Source: Microbulbifer sp. ALW1 | Lineage (GTDB): Bacteria > Pseudomonadota > Gammaproteobacteria > Pseudomonadales > Cellvibrionaceae | Direction of reading: 5' to 3' | Length of the DNA stretch: 64,000 nt | Assembly (NCBI RefSeq): GCF_009903625.1 | Contig: NZ_CP047569.1 | Location: forward strand, 3,326,501-3,390,500 | Notes under the pieces: model-generated | Seen by the model: only the letters and a program-made list of their open reading frames with translations | What the model was told of the DNA's origin: nothing | Database searches by the model: none | Position numbers and translations under genes: made by a program | Part shown: positions 45,008 through 53,423 of the stretch, one piece after another | Layout: every line of letters starts with the position of its first letter | How positions within the stretch are numbered: the stretch's first letter is position 1

Positions 45008-47335
45008 ATGTCAGGCAATACCGCACTCCTCACGGAAGAACAACTGGCCATCGCCAATCACCCAGGTGGACACGCGAAAATTATCGCCGTGGCGGGCTCG
45101 GGGAAAACCACGGCCCTGCTTCACTACATCAAAAACCGCCTGGATGCAGGGATCAACCCGCAACATATGCTGGTTCTCATGTACAACCGCGGGGCGCGGG
45201 ACGATTTCAGCAGGCGCCTGCAAGACCTCTGTCGCACCGAGTGTGAAACGCCAGACGACATCCACCAGGGGCACCGGGCACCGGCGGTGAATACCTTCCA
45301 CAGTATTGGCTACCGGCTGTACCAGCGGATGATCGCCCGGGGTCACATCAACCATGCCAACCTCACTCCGCTTCCCCAGTCGCTGGTGCAATTGCAGATC
45401 TGGAAAGCCATCGAGGCCTGTGCGGCGCCGGCGGATCTGGAAGATATTCGTGCACGCAAGCAGTCGGAAACCGAAGCGGCAGAGTTCTTTATCGATTACA
45501 CCAAAACCATCCTCAGCGGTGATTTGAACGCTTTCCAGCAGCTCAAGCTCGGCGACGAGTACATGTACTTTCTGAAAGTATTCCGCCACTTCGAAGACTG
45601 GCGGCGTCAACAGAAGGCCGTGACTTACGCGGACCTGATTTACGACCCCGCCATCCAGTTCAGCCTGCAACCGGAAATTGCCGAGGAATACGGTAGTTAC
45701 TACCAGGATATCTTGGTAGACGAGTACCAGGACATCAATGAAATCCAGCACTATTTGCTGCGGGTACTCTATGGGAAATCCGGCAACGTGATTGCCATTG
45801 GCGATCCTGACCAGACCATTTACGAATGGCGAGGCTCACGGCCAGAATTTTTGCTCAGGCTGTTCGATGGGGATTTCCCCCCATCCAACGTCTACCAGTT
45901 GAGCCGCACATTCCGCTACGGCCACAGCCTGTCTCTGGCCGCCAACCACTTCATTCACAACAACCGCGAGCGCGCAGACATTTTCTGTATTTCCGGCAAC
46001 CCGAAAGCAGAAACGCAATTGCAGCAGGTAACCACCAACAACGAAGGCAAATGGTTGGTGGAACATGTGCGACGCAGTATTAACAGCGGTCAATCACTGC
46101 GGGACATGGCCATTCTGGTGCGGCTGTGGTCCCTCGCCGCTCCCCTGGAGCTGGCACTGCTGGCCAACAACATTCCCTACCGCTCGGGCAGCCGCAATAC
46201 GGTGCTGTCGCGACGGGAGCTGCGACCACTATTCTGGAGCCTCAATATTGCGGCAGGGCGCTTTGCGGAGCAGCCAATCAAGCGTCGCAGCCAGGGACTC
46301 TACGAGTGGTTGACCGCGCCGCATATCCGAATCGCACGCGCGGTACTCGAGCCTATTTGTGACAAGCTCGCACAGTTTGAACGTGGCTGGGGCAAGAAGC
46401 TGCTCACACTGATCCCCGAATCCCTCAGCCAGGCCCAGTGCAAACGCCTGCGACAACGGGCCGAACTGCTACAGCTGGTAGAAAAGTGGCGGGGCCACGG
46501 CGGTGAGCTGCTGCGCCGACAACTGGGCGAGCTCGACTATCTGAGTGGAATCGGCGAGGACGCCTTCAATCGCCAGCAAGCAGAGGAGCGGCAACAGACC
46601 ATTCTGGCGTTCTGCCAGTATATGGATCAATTGCGCCTGCCGGCCAGAGAGGCACTGGCACACCTGCAGCAACTGCAACAGCAGCATCAACAAGGCCAGC
46701 AGCAAAGTGGAGAAAAAAAACTCAACCATGACGGCGAGGAATCTCCAGAGACTCCGGATGCCATCCAGATAACCACCATGCACCAGGCCAAAGGACTGGA
46801 ATGGGATCAGGTCATTATTCCCTCCCTGACAGTGCACAATATGCCCTATCAACCACAGAGGGACTTCTCCACCCCCGCATCAACGGAGAGTGAGCGCCGC
46901 CTGATGTATGTAGCCATGACACGGGCGCGCAAACAACTTTTCCTGCTGACACCGGAAGTCGCCAGCGACAGCGCTGCACCCAAAAACAGCGGGCCACAAG
47001 ACGCTGATCAGAAGCCCTCCCTGTTCATCGATGAAATGCACCTGCCACTGTGCCGGCTACTTGGGGAAACACTGCAACAGCGGCCAGACAATATCACTAC
47101 CGGCGTTCCCATCACCCGGCTGGCATTGCGATACCTGGAAGCCTGCGACTACAACCCGGACATCAATGCGCCGCGAGCCGCACAGAAAAAACCGCAACTG
47201 GGGGAAAGTATTCGCCACCAGAAACTGGGCTACGGACGGGTGATCAAATGGGAGGATTCGCGGGTGGAGATTCTGTTCAGCGACCGCCAGACCCGCCGCT
47301 TCGACTGGGACAAACTTGCGCAATTCCTGCTGTAA
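45008..47335 (+). CDS. UvrD/Rep-type superfamily 1 DNA helicase
   Basis: A 775-residue SF1A helicase. Walker A is AVAGSGKTT with Lys33. Motif II is VDEYQD, motif III AIGDPDQTIYEWRG, motif IV FRYGHS, motif V TTMHQAKGLEWDQVI and motif VI RRLMYVAMTRARK. The C-terminal 45 residues (HQKLGYGRVIKWEDSRVEILFSDRQ) are a UvrD/PcrA-like beta-domain that contacts RNA polymerase in relatives. The ATG at 45008 starts where similarity begins. An open frame extends 44 codons upstream. It differs enough from UvrD and Rep to be an additional paralogue. No nuclease partner is adjacent. Confidence 0.93.
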   Translation: MSGNTALLTEEQLAIANHPGGHAKIIAVAGSGKTTALLHYIKNRLDAGINPQHMLVLMYNRGARDDFSRRLQDLCRTECETPDDIHQGHRAPAVNTFHSIGYRLYQRMIARGHINHANLTPLPQSLVQLQIWKAIEACAAPADLEDIRARKQSETEAAEFFIDYTKTILSGDLNAFQQLKLGDEYMYFLKVFRHFEDWRRQQKAVTYADLIYDPAIQFSLQPEIAEEYGSYYQDILVDEYQDINEIQHYLLRVLYGKSGNVIAIGDPDQTIYEWRGSRPEFLLRLFDGDFPPSNVYQLSRTFRYGHSLSLAANHFIHNNRERADIFCISGNPKAETQLQQVTTNNEGKWLVEHVRRSINSGQSLRDMAILVRLWSLAAPLELALLANNIPYRSGSRNTVLSRRELRPLFWSLNIAAGRFAEQPIKRRSQGLYEWLTAPHIRIARAVLEPICDKLAQFERGWGKKLLTLIPESLSQAQCKRLRQRAELLQLVEKWRGHGGELLRRQLGELDYLSGIGEDAFNRQQAEERQQTILAFCQYMDQLRLPAREALAHLQQLQQQHQQGQQQSGEKKLNHDGEESPETPDAIQITTMHQAKGLEWDQVIIPSLTVHNMPYQPQRDFSTPASTESERRLMYVAMTRARKQLFLLTPEVASDSAAPKNSGPQDADQKPSLFIDEMHLPLCRLLGETLQQRPDNITTGVPITRLALRYLEACDYNPDINAPRAAQKKPQLGESIRHQKLGYGRVIKWEDSRVEILFSDRQTRRFDWDKLAQFLL

Positions 47336-47381
47336 TCATTGCGACTACAGCCTGCGAATTGCGCAACGTTGATGAGGGGGA

Positions 47382-48071
47382 CTACTCCTCGCCTGCAGCC
47401 TGGGCGAACTGCTGGCTTACATTAAAAAACAGCGGGTACTCTTCCCCGGATTCCGGGTCGCGCACCTGCATCTTGTCGTAGATGCCCTGCTTGTCATACA
47501 CGATGGACTGATCCAGAACCTGCAGGCCCTTGAGACGTACAAAGCCCCGCAACTCTGATGTACTGATCGTCAAAAAGGCACTTTCCTGGCTTTTGCCATC
47601 GCCACTGCTTTCGATCGAGGTCATCAATCCCTCCACCATATAGCGATGCTGATCTTCCCGATCAAAATCGCCCGCCTGTCCGCTGCACAAAACACCGATC
47701 ATATGGGCTTCCAGGCTCATGTAATTGTACTTGAGCACCTTGTCCACATTGCGCAGGCAACCATCAAAATCCGCGGCTTCCACAGAGCTGTAGGCTTCCG
47801 GTAAACCCCGCAGTTTGACGCCGCCATAGGGGTTGTATTCCGACGATTCCACAAAGGCTCGCCGCAGGCGATCAAAGTCCAGGGTAAAACTCAGCTGGTG
47901 CGCTTCCGCCAACAGCTGCCGGTATTCACTTTGGTTCGCTTGGCGCAGCGCCCCGCCACTGCCACTGCCACTATCCTGTACACCCTGGCTGCCACAGGCA
48001 GCAAGAACCAGTGCCAAAGACGCGATCAGTCCGCGACGGAGAAAGGAAGATTCAGGAGGGAGTATTGCCAT
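47382..48071 (-). CDS. DUF4919-like lipoprotein
   Basis: A 229-residue lipoprotein with a signal ending LVLAAC (lipidated Cys26), a Gly/Ser linker, and a domain containing DFDRLRRAFVESSEYNPYGG and LKYNYMSLEAHMIGVLCSG. This matches my memory of DUF4919. Function is unknown. The ATG, with GGAAG upstream, lies inside the last 20 bases of the patatin-like gene on the same strand, so the two are translationally coupled and probably act in the same envelope process. Confidence 0.78.
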   Translation of the reverse strand: MAILPPESSFLRRGLIASLALVLAACGSQGVQDSGSGSGGALRQANQSEYRQLLAEAHQLSFTLDFDRLRRAFVESSEYNPYGGVKLRGLPEAYSSVEAADFDGCLRNVDKVLKYNYMSLEAHMIGVLCSGQAGDFDREDQHRYMVEGLMTSIESSGDGKSQESAFLTISTSELRGFVRLKGLQVLDQSIVYDKQGIYDKMQVRDPESGEEYPLFFNVSQQFAQAAGEE

Positions 48072-49314
48072 TACTTGCTTCCGTTGCCGGTTTCACCCGG
48101 ATTCCAAAAAGGCCTTTTTGCTGAGTTTCCACCAGTTGAGTACGTGGGCGCAAAAAATTGCGCAACTTGTCCCGCTCCCACATGGCATCTTGATAACCCA
48201 GTTCGATCAGTTCACCCAGATAGGGTTTTTCAAACAGTAGATAACTGGCGGCGGAGGCGCCGCCACCGGACGTTGTGGCTCCGGTGGATCGAAACAGCCA
48301 GCGCAGTGCTGGTGGCAGATAGCGCACTTTGCGACCGGCGAGGCGGTCCAGGCTCTGACTGGGCTCAATCACTGCAGACTCCACTGCCCGCAGCGGTGCC
48401 AGTTCCGCCAGTGCTTTTTCGTCCACCGCATCCAGCAACAGGTTGACCCGATCCATATGCTCCAGGTCACCTTCCAGGCTATCGATAAAGGCGGCGTTGA
48501 ACAGCTGCCCGCCAATCTGTGCCAGCGACGGTGAATGCCGGGCGACCTTGCGGTGCTTGCCCCAGTGCACCGGCGAACGATTATCGGACACGCCCACCAC
48601 AAACACCCGGCTGGCACCCAGGTGCAGCGCGGGACTGATTGGCGCTAGCTGGCGCACTGCGCCGTCGCCAAAATATTCATCGCCAATTTTCACCGACGGA
48701 AACAGAGTGGGAATCGCCGCCGAGGCCATCAGGTGCTCCACGGTTAGCGCCGTGCGTTCACCACAGCGGCGAAAACGTCGCCACTCTTTCAAGTCTTCGC
48801 CCCCCTGGAAGAAACTGACCGATTCCCCCTGGTTGTACGACATGGCATTCACACTGACGGCGCGCAGGCGCCCGTCGTCGATATTGCGCTGTATATTCCC
48901 GAATGGGATCACCTCAGTAACCAGTTCCCGCAGCGGACCGTTATCCAGCAGAGCCAGGGGCCTGCGCCGGGCGACGCCCTGATTGAACAAAGACGCCGAG
49001 ATCGTCAGGATATTGCCCAGCAAACTGGTCCAGTTACTGCGATAAATATTGTCGACCGTCAGCCCCATCCACAAATCGTACAGGCGCGCCACCGCCTCTT
49101 TGAAAGTACCCGGGTGGCTCGCCAGCAGCAACGCATTGACCGCACCTGCCGACGTACCACAGACAATTTTGAAGGGATGGGGTTCAGTTTCGGGCGTGAG
49201 CTCTGCCAGCGCCCTGAGTACCCCCACCTGATAGGCCGCACGGGCACCACCACCGGATAGCACCAAAGCACCGGCATCGTGTGACTGTGAAGTGGGCGGA
49301 AGGTTGACCGACAA
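48052..49314 (-). CDS. patatin-like phospholipase
   Basis: A 420-residue patatin-family lipid acyl hydrolase. The oxyanion loop is LSGGGARAAYQVGVLRAL, the nucleophile Ser55 is in GTSAG, and the catalytic Asp217 is in the DGA motif (YFGDGAVRQ). Family members release fatty acids from phospholipids. There is no signal peptide. The start is TTG at 49314 because similarity begins at once and no ATG is in frame; the ribosome site is weak. Its end overlaps the DUF4919 lipoprotein gene. Confidence 0.92.
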   Translation of the reverse strand: MSVNLPPTSQSHDAGALVLSGGGARAAYQVGVLRALAELTPETEPHPFKIVCGTSAGAVNALLLASHPGTFKEAVARLYDLWMGLTVDNIYRSNWTSLLGNILTISASLFNQGVARRRPLALLDNGPLRELVTEVIPFGNIQRNIDDGRLRAVSVNAMSYNQGESVSFFQGGEDLKEWRRFRRCGERTALTVEHLMASAAIPTLFPSVKIGDEYFGDGAVRQLAPISPALHLGASRVFVVGVSDNRSPVHWGKHRKVARHSPSLAQIGGQLFNAAFIDSLEGDLEHMDRVNLLLDAVDEKALAELAPLRAVESAVIEPSQSLDRLAGRKVRYLPPALRWLFRSTGATTSGGGASAASYLLFEKPYLGELIELGYQDAMWERDKLRNFLRPRTQLVETQQKGLFGIRVKPATEASNGNTPS

Positions 49315-49489
49315 AGTTTGCTACCAGATCGACAATATTGGGAACAGGGTTTCGAAAACACCCGGACTGGGGGAGTTCGCTCCCAATTCAAAGTTATTGT
49401 TGCTATTCAGCATAGCAGGCGCCAGACGGGGATGGCACGACAGAGACTGCATATTGCGCGTGGATTCACATAATTTGACCAGATAAACA

Positions 49490-50494
49490 CTACCTGGTCA
49501 TATCCACAACATAACGCCCGATCCCGTGCCCGCGATGCAGGCGCGCAAGAAATTCCGGCGCCTGATCCAGGGAAATATCTTCCGCAATTTTTTCCAGCTG
49601 CTCACCGATATACCAGTCTCCGGCGAGCCTCTCCCAGACCTCGGCCTTCTTGGACAGCGGCAGTTCGACACTGTCGACACCGAGCAAGCTGATACCTCGC
49701 AGAATGAACGGGAAGACATTGGCCTGAAACTGGGCACCGGAAGCCATGCCGCACGCTGCCACACCGCCGCCGTACTTAAGGCACTTGATGACATTGAACA
49801 GGGTTTCGCCGCCCACGGTATCCACCGCCCAGGCCCACAGGGGCTTGGCAATGGCCTTGTTGGCAAAAGGCGCCAGCGTCTCACGGTCGAGCACTTTCCA
49901 GGCACCCAGCCCGGTCAGGAACTCGGCGGACTCCAGCTTGCCGGTAACCGCCGCTACCCGGAACCCCAGTTTCGCCAGCAGGGCTACCGCAATGGAACCA
50001 ACACCACCGGTGGCACCTGTCACGAGGACTTCGCCATCCGCGGGTTTCGCCCCGGACTCCAATAACTTCTCGACACAGAGGGCCGCGGTCAAACCAGCGG
50101 TGCCAAGAATCATCGCCTCGCGCAGGGACAGGCCATCCGGCAATGGCGTCACCCAGTCAGAGGGAACAGCGATACGTTCCGCCAATCCGCCCGCCGTATT
50201 CATACCAAGGTCGTAACCGGTAACCAGTACCTGGGCACCCTTGGTGAAGGCACCGCTGTCGTCCCGTAACACCTTGCCCGCGGCATCAATCCCGGGGGTA
50301 TGAGGATAGTCACGTGTGACGGCGCGATTACCGAACGCAGACAGTGCATCCTTGTAGTTCAGGGAGGAATGGGAAACATCAATGACAACGGGATTCGCCG
50401 GCAGCGCCGACAGCGGGCGATCCACAATACCCTGATCGTATTTGCCCGCAGCTACCTCTTCCACCAGCATCGCGCGATATGTGTTGTCCGTCAT
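49490..50494 (-). CDS. AcuI/YhdH-type acrylyl-CoA reductase-like MDR oxidoreductase
   Basis: A 334-residue zinc-independent MDR reductase. LVTGATGGVGSIAVALLAKLGF is the NADPH-binding loop. The opening (SSLNYKDALSAFGN, PHTPGIDAAGKV) and GYDLGMNTAGGLAE are typical of the YhdH/AcuI subgroup, which reduces acryloyl-CoA to propionyl-CoA and also occurs in DMSP catabolism of marine bacteria. No DMSP lyase is adjacent. The ATG at 50494 has AAGGGA upstream. It stands alone. Confidence 0.9.
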   Translation of the reverse strand: MTDNTYRAMLVEEVAAGKYDQGIVDRPLSALPANPVVIDVSHSSLNYKDALSAFGNRAVTRDYPHTPGIDAAGKVLRDDSGAFTKGAQVLVTGYDLGMNTAGGLAERIAVPSDWVTPLPDGLSLREAMILGTAGLTAALCVEKLLESGAKPADGEVLVTGATGGVGSIAVALLAKLGFRVAAVTGKLESAEFLTGLGAWKVLDRETLAPFANKAIAKPLWAWAVDTVGGETLFNVIKCLKYGGGVAACGMASGAQFQANVFPFILRGISLLGVDSVELPLSKKAEVWERLAGDWYIGEQLEKIAEDISLDQAPEFLARLHRGHGIGRYVVDMTR

Positions 50495-50571
50495 TTCCAA
50501 TTCCCTTGTTTTGCCGCGCCGCCAATCCGCTCCCGCTCGCTACAAGAGCCCCACAGGGCCCCAGCAAGCGT

Positions 50572-51792
50572 TTACTGTGCCTGATGACGCCAGGCTGCCA
50601 GTCGCGAAAGCAGTCTTGCCAGCGCGCTCTCGATACCGGACTGCGCCGCAAAGCCAAATTTCTTGGCGATATTCTGACGCTCTTTGTACTCCACCTGATA
50701 AAGATCGGCGTTTTGCGCCCGTGAAGTCAGATACTCATCGGACGTTTTTAATTCATCAATCAGCGCCAGATCCAGTGCACGCTGACCAAACCATACCTCT
50801 CCGGTTGCCACCTTAGCGATATCCAGTTGTGGCCTATATTCGGAAACAAAATGCTGGAACAAGGTATGGATTTCTTCCAGGTCACTCTGGAATTTCTCTT
50901 TTCCTTCCGGGGTATTCTCCCCGAACATAGTCACCGTGCGCTTGTATTCACCAGCGGTAAACAGTTCAAAATCCACATCGTTGCGCTGCAACAATTTGTG
51001 AAAGTTCGGCAATTGGGCAACGACGCCAATTGACCCCAGCATGGCAAAAGGTGCGGCAAGAATCCGGTCCGCCACACACGCCATCATATAACCGCCGCTG
51101 GCGGCCACTTTGTCGACCACAATCGTGAGCTTGACCCCCGCACTGCGCACGCGCGCCAACTGGCTCGCTGCCAGACCGTAATTGGCCACCATACCGCCAG
51201 GGCTTTCCAGGCACACCACGACCTCATCACGCGTTTCGGCAACCTGCAAAATCGCGGTAATTTCCTCACGGAGATTGGAAAGCGCACTGGCCTTGATATC
51301 GCCATCGAAGTGCACCACGAATAAACGCTTGCGAAGATTGCTGTCGTCTTCTCCGGCTAACTTCTCACCGCTCTCTGCGACCTTCTCACCGCTCACGGCT
51401 ACCGAGCCCGCTTCTGCATCAGCCTCGGCCTGCTCCGGCAATTTCACTTCGCGCGCCTCAGACTGCGATTGCTTCTTTGCCGCCTTATCCGCCTTGGCCT
51501 TTGCTTTCAGCTCTGCCTTGCGCTTCTTGGCCTGTTCTTTTTCTTCGGCTTTGCGGTCTTTTTCCTGCTGCTTTTTGCGCGCGTCAAATTCAGCGCTGTC
51601 CATAACCGCTTCCAGCAGAACTTCTTTCATATCCTCATAGCGGTCATTCAGGCGCGTGACGGCAATATGACCGGGTTGCCGGTCCTTCCCGTGGGCACGA
51701 TTGGCCACGATAATACCGATGACGACCAACAGCGCCACGACGATTGTGACCACTTTGGCCAAAAACAATCCGTATTGACTAAGAAATTCCAC
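50572..51792 (-). CDS. sohB: SohB-type S49 membrane protease
   Basis: A 406-residue S49-family peptidase anchored by one N-terminal membrane helix (about 8-30). The catalytic dyad is Ser232 (KVAASGGYM) and Lys284 (GEYKRTV), 52 residues apart as in E. coli SohB. LESPGGMVANYG and MLGSIGVV are also conserved. Between the anchor domain and the protease domain lies a long Lys/Glu/Ala-rich stretch (about residues 70-150), probably a coiled coil or flexible linker, which makes the protein longer than its E. coli counterpart. The start is GTG at 51792 after a G-rich ribosome site. Confidence 0.93.
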   Translation of the reverse strand: MEFLSQYGLFLAKVVTIVVALLVVIGIIVANRAHGKDRQPGHIAVTRLNDRYEDMKEVLLEAVMDSAEFDARKKQQEKDRKAEEKEQAKKRKAELKAKAKADKAAKKQSQSEAREVKLPEQAEADAEAGSVAVSGEKVAESGEKLAGEDDSNLRKRLFVVHFDGDIKASALSNLREEITAILQVAETRDEVVVCLESPGGMVANYGLAASQLARVRSAGVKLTIVVDKVAASGGYMMACVADRILAAPFAMLGSIGVVAQLPNFHKLLQRNDVDFELFTAGEYKRTVTMFGENTPEGKEKFQSDLEEIHTLFQHFVSEYRPQLDIAKVATGEVWFGQRALDLALIDELKTSDEYLTSRAQNADLYQVEYKERQNIAKKFGFAAQSGIESALARLLSRLAAWRHQAQ

Positions 51793-51884
51793 TCAACCCC
51801 CAAAATCCTGATTATCGTTTCGTCAAAACCGGTTGTCGCCGGCCTACTACTGACTCGCCTTACGAGGCAGCATGTTAAATCTGG

Positions 51885-52535
51885 TCACTGCCACTCATTG
51901 AGCGCTGACTGAGCCTGCTGGTTTAGCGGCCGCGCCAACAGGCCGGTATGACTGATACGCACCTCGTATACGGCGCCGTCCTGCATCGGCAAGAAAGTCG
52001 CGCTGCCGTAAACGGCATCAACAATCGGCAGCCGGTTATTGGTTTCCCGCAGCCAGCTCCAGATATCCACACCGTGGTCGCTGGGATCCAGGGCGTAAAC
52101 AGAGCGCTCTTTATTCCGCTCATCCTGCAAGGTCAGGTAACGGCCGCTGAGCCGATCAAGTCGGTACGCAGGCTCTATCCCCCAGCGCGCCAGTGCTCCC
52201 TTCCATTTCAGCATCCGCGCATCCAACTGCCACTGGTCACCGTGGAGCTCAAACTCCTGGGAAATACCATCCTCATCGGCAAACTTGACCATAAAATGCT
52301 GATCACCGAGACGTTCAAAAGAAACAGTGCCAACACTGTGCTCGTTCGCCAGGTTTCGGTAACTATAGACATCCAAAGCCACCAGCACGATCAGCAGGGC
52401 TCCCGCCAGCAACACCAATCCGACGGTGCCCCGTAAAAAACCCATTAACCAGTTGCCTTTCAGCAACACTTTGCCGCCCCAGAAAACCAGCAGCAAAGCA
52501 ATAAACGCAATCAAAAACGTTATGGCGATATACAT
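51885..52535 (-). CDS. conserved inner-membrane protein of unknown function
   Basis: A 216-residue protein with two N-terminal membrane helices (about 2-20 and 34-55) and a soluble, probably periplasmic, domain rich in beta strands (VSFERLGDQHFMVKFADEDG, FELHGDQWQLDARMLKW). Proteins of this type lie next to nudC and sohB in related bacteria as I recall, sometimes loosely labelled as efflux-related without evidence. I assign no function. It is between nudC and sohB on the same strand. Confidence 0.75.
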   Translation of the reverse strand: MYIAITFLIAFIALLLVFWGGKVLLKGNWLMGFLRGTVGLVLLAGALLIVLVALDVYSYRNLANEHSVGTVSFERLGDQHFMVKFADEDGISQEFELHGDQWQLDARMLKWKGALARWGIEPAYRLDRLSGRYLTLQDERNKERSVYALDPSDHGVDIWSWLRETNNRLPIVDAVYGSATFLPMQDGAVYEVRISHTGLLARPLNQQAQSALNEWQ

Positions 52536-52562
52536 GAATTTGGTCCCCGTTTACGCCTGAAA

Positions 52563-53369
52563 TCAGCTATTTCCTGTAAAGGTTCGGATTAATTGTCCCG
52601 ACAGTGTCTCGGCGGGCGGGATTATCTCCGGCACCTCATCCCGATGAAACCAGCGGGCATCCATAATTTCGTCGCGATCCGGTGTCAGCGTACCGCCGGT
52701 GGTTTCCGCCAGAAACCCGATCATCAATTGCCCCGGGAATGGCCACGACTGACTACCGACATAGTGTGGATTCGCAATTTCGAGCCCCACCTCTTCACGC
52801 ACTTCCCGCGCGAGCGCCTGCTCAGCATTTTCACCCGGCTCGATAAAGCCGGCCAGTGCGGTATACATGGCGTGACGGTGGTGAGTGTGCCGGGCAAGCA
52901 GGCACTCATCGCCACGGGTCACCAGCATGATGACGCAGGGTGAAATACGAGGATATACCGCGAAACTGCAGTGTTCGCAGACGCGTGCGCGATCTTTCGG
53001 GTGGTATTCCGTCTGCAGTCCACAGCGACCACAGTACTGATGATCCAGATCCCAATTCACTACTTGCGTGGCGCGGCCAATGAGAAAAAACAGCTGTTCG
53101 TCCACGGCCCCGAGGAAGGTCCTCAAGCCCCGCCATTCAAAACCGGGAATGTCGACGCGAATCGGCAAGTGATGGACGCCACACGGAGCCCCCTGCCACT
53201 CACCGAGATAGTGACTGACCGGGGTGCCTGCTTGCACGGGCAACACGAAGGGGAATTCAGAGTGCATTGGGCCTTGCGGCCCACAGAGGATTTCCCCATG
53301 GGATACAAGGATATGCCATTGAAACGCAGGGAGCGGCCATATGCTCCCGGCAGGGCTGAAATTTGTCAT
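52563..53369 (-). CDS. nudC: NAD(+) diphosphatase / NAD-decapping Nudix hydrolase
   Basis: A 268-residue NudC enzyme that splits NAD(H) and removes NAD caps from RNA 5' ends. A zinc ribbon is visible as CGRCG and CEHC about 18 residues apart. The Nudix box is complete in GFIEPGENAEQALAREVREEVGLE. SQPWPFPGQLMIGF, the family's SQPWPFP signature, identifies NudC. The N-terminal domain is the usual degenerate Nudix fold. It lies directly downstream of fimL on the same strand. Confidence 0.95.
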   Translation of the reverse strand: MTNFSPAGSIWPLPAFQWHILVSHGEILCGPQGPMHSEFPFVLPVQAGTPVSHYLGEWQGAPCGVHHLPIRVDIPGFEWRGLRTFLGAVDEQLFFLIGRATQVVNWDLDHQYCGRCGLQTEYHPKDRARVCEHCSFAVYPRISPCVIMLVTRGDECLLARHTHHRHAMYTALAGFIEPGENAEQALAREVREEVGLEIANPHYVGSQSWPFPGQLMIGFLAETTGGTLTPDRDEIMDARWFHRDEVPEIIPPAETLSGQLIRTFTGNS

Positions 53370-53423
53370 AGCGATAGATCGCAGAATGCCTTAACCGATC
53401 CCAGACTGCACCAATGCCGGCAT

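Noticed and set aside
49292-49486. small forward open frame in the gap between the patatin and AcuI genes
   Set aside because: Its start lies inside the patatin gene on the other strand. There is no ribosome site or sequence feature to support it.
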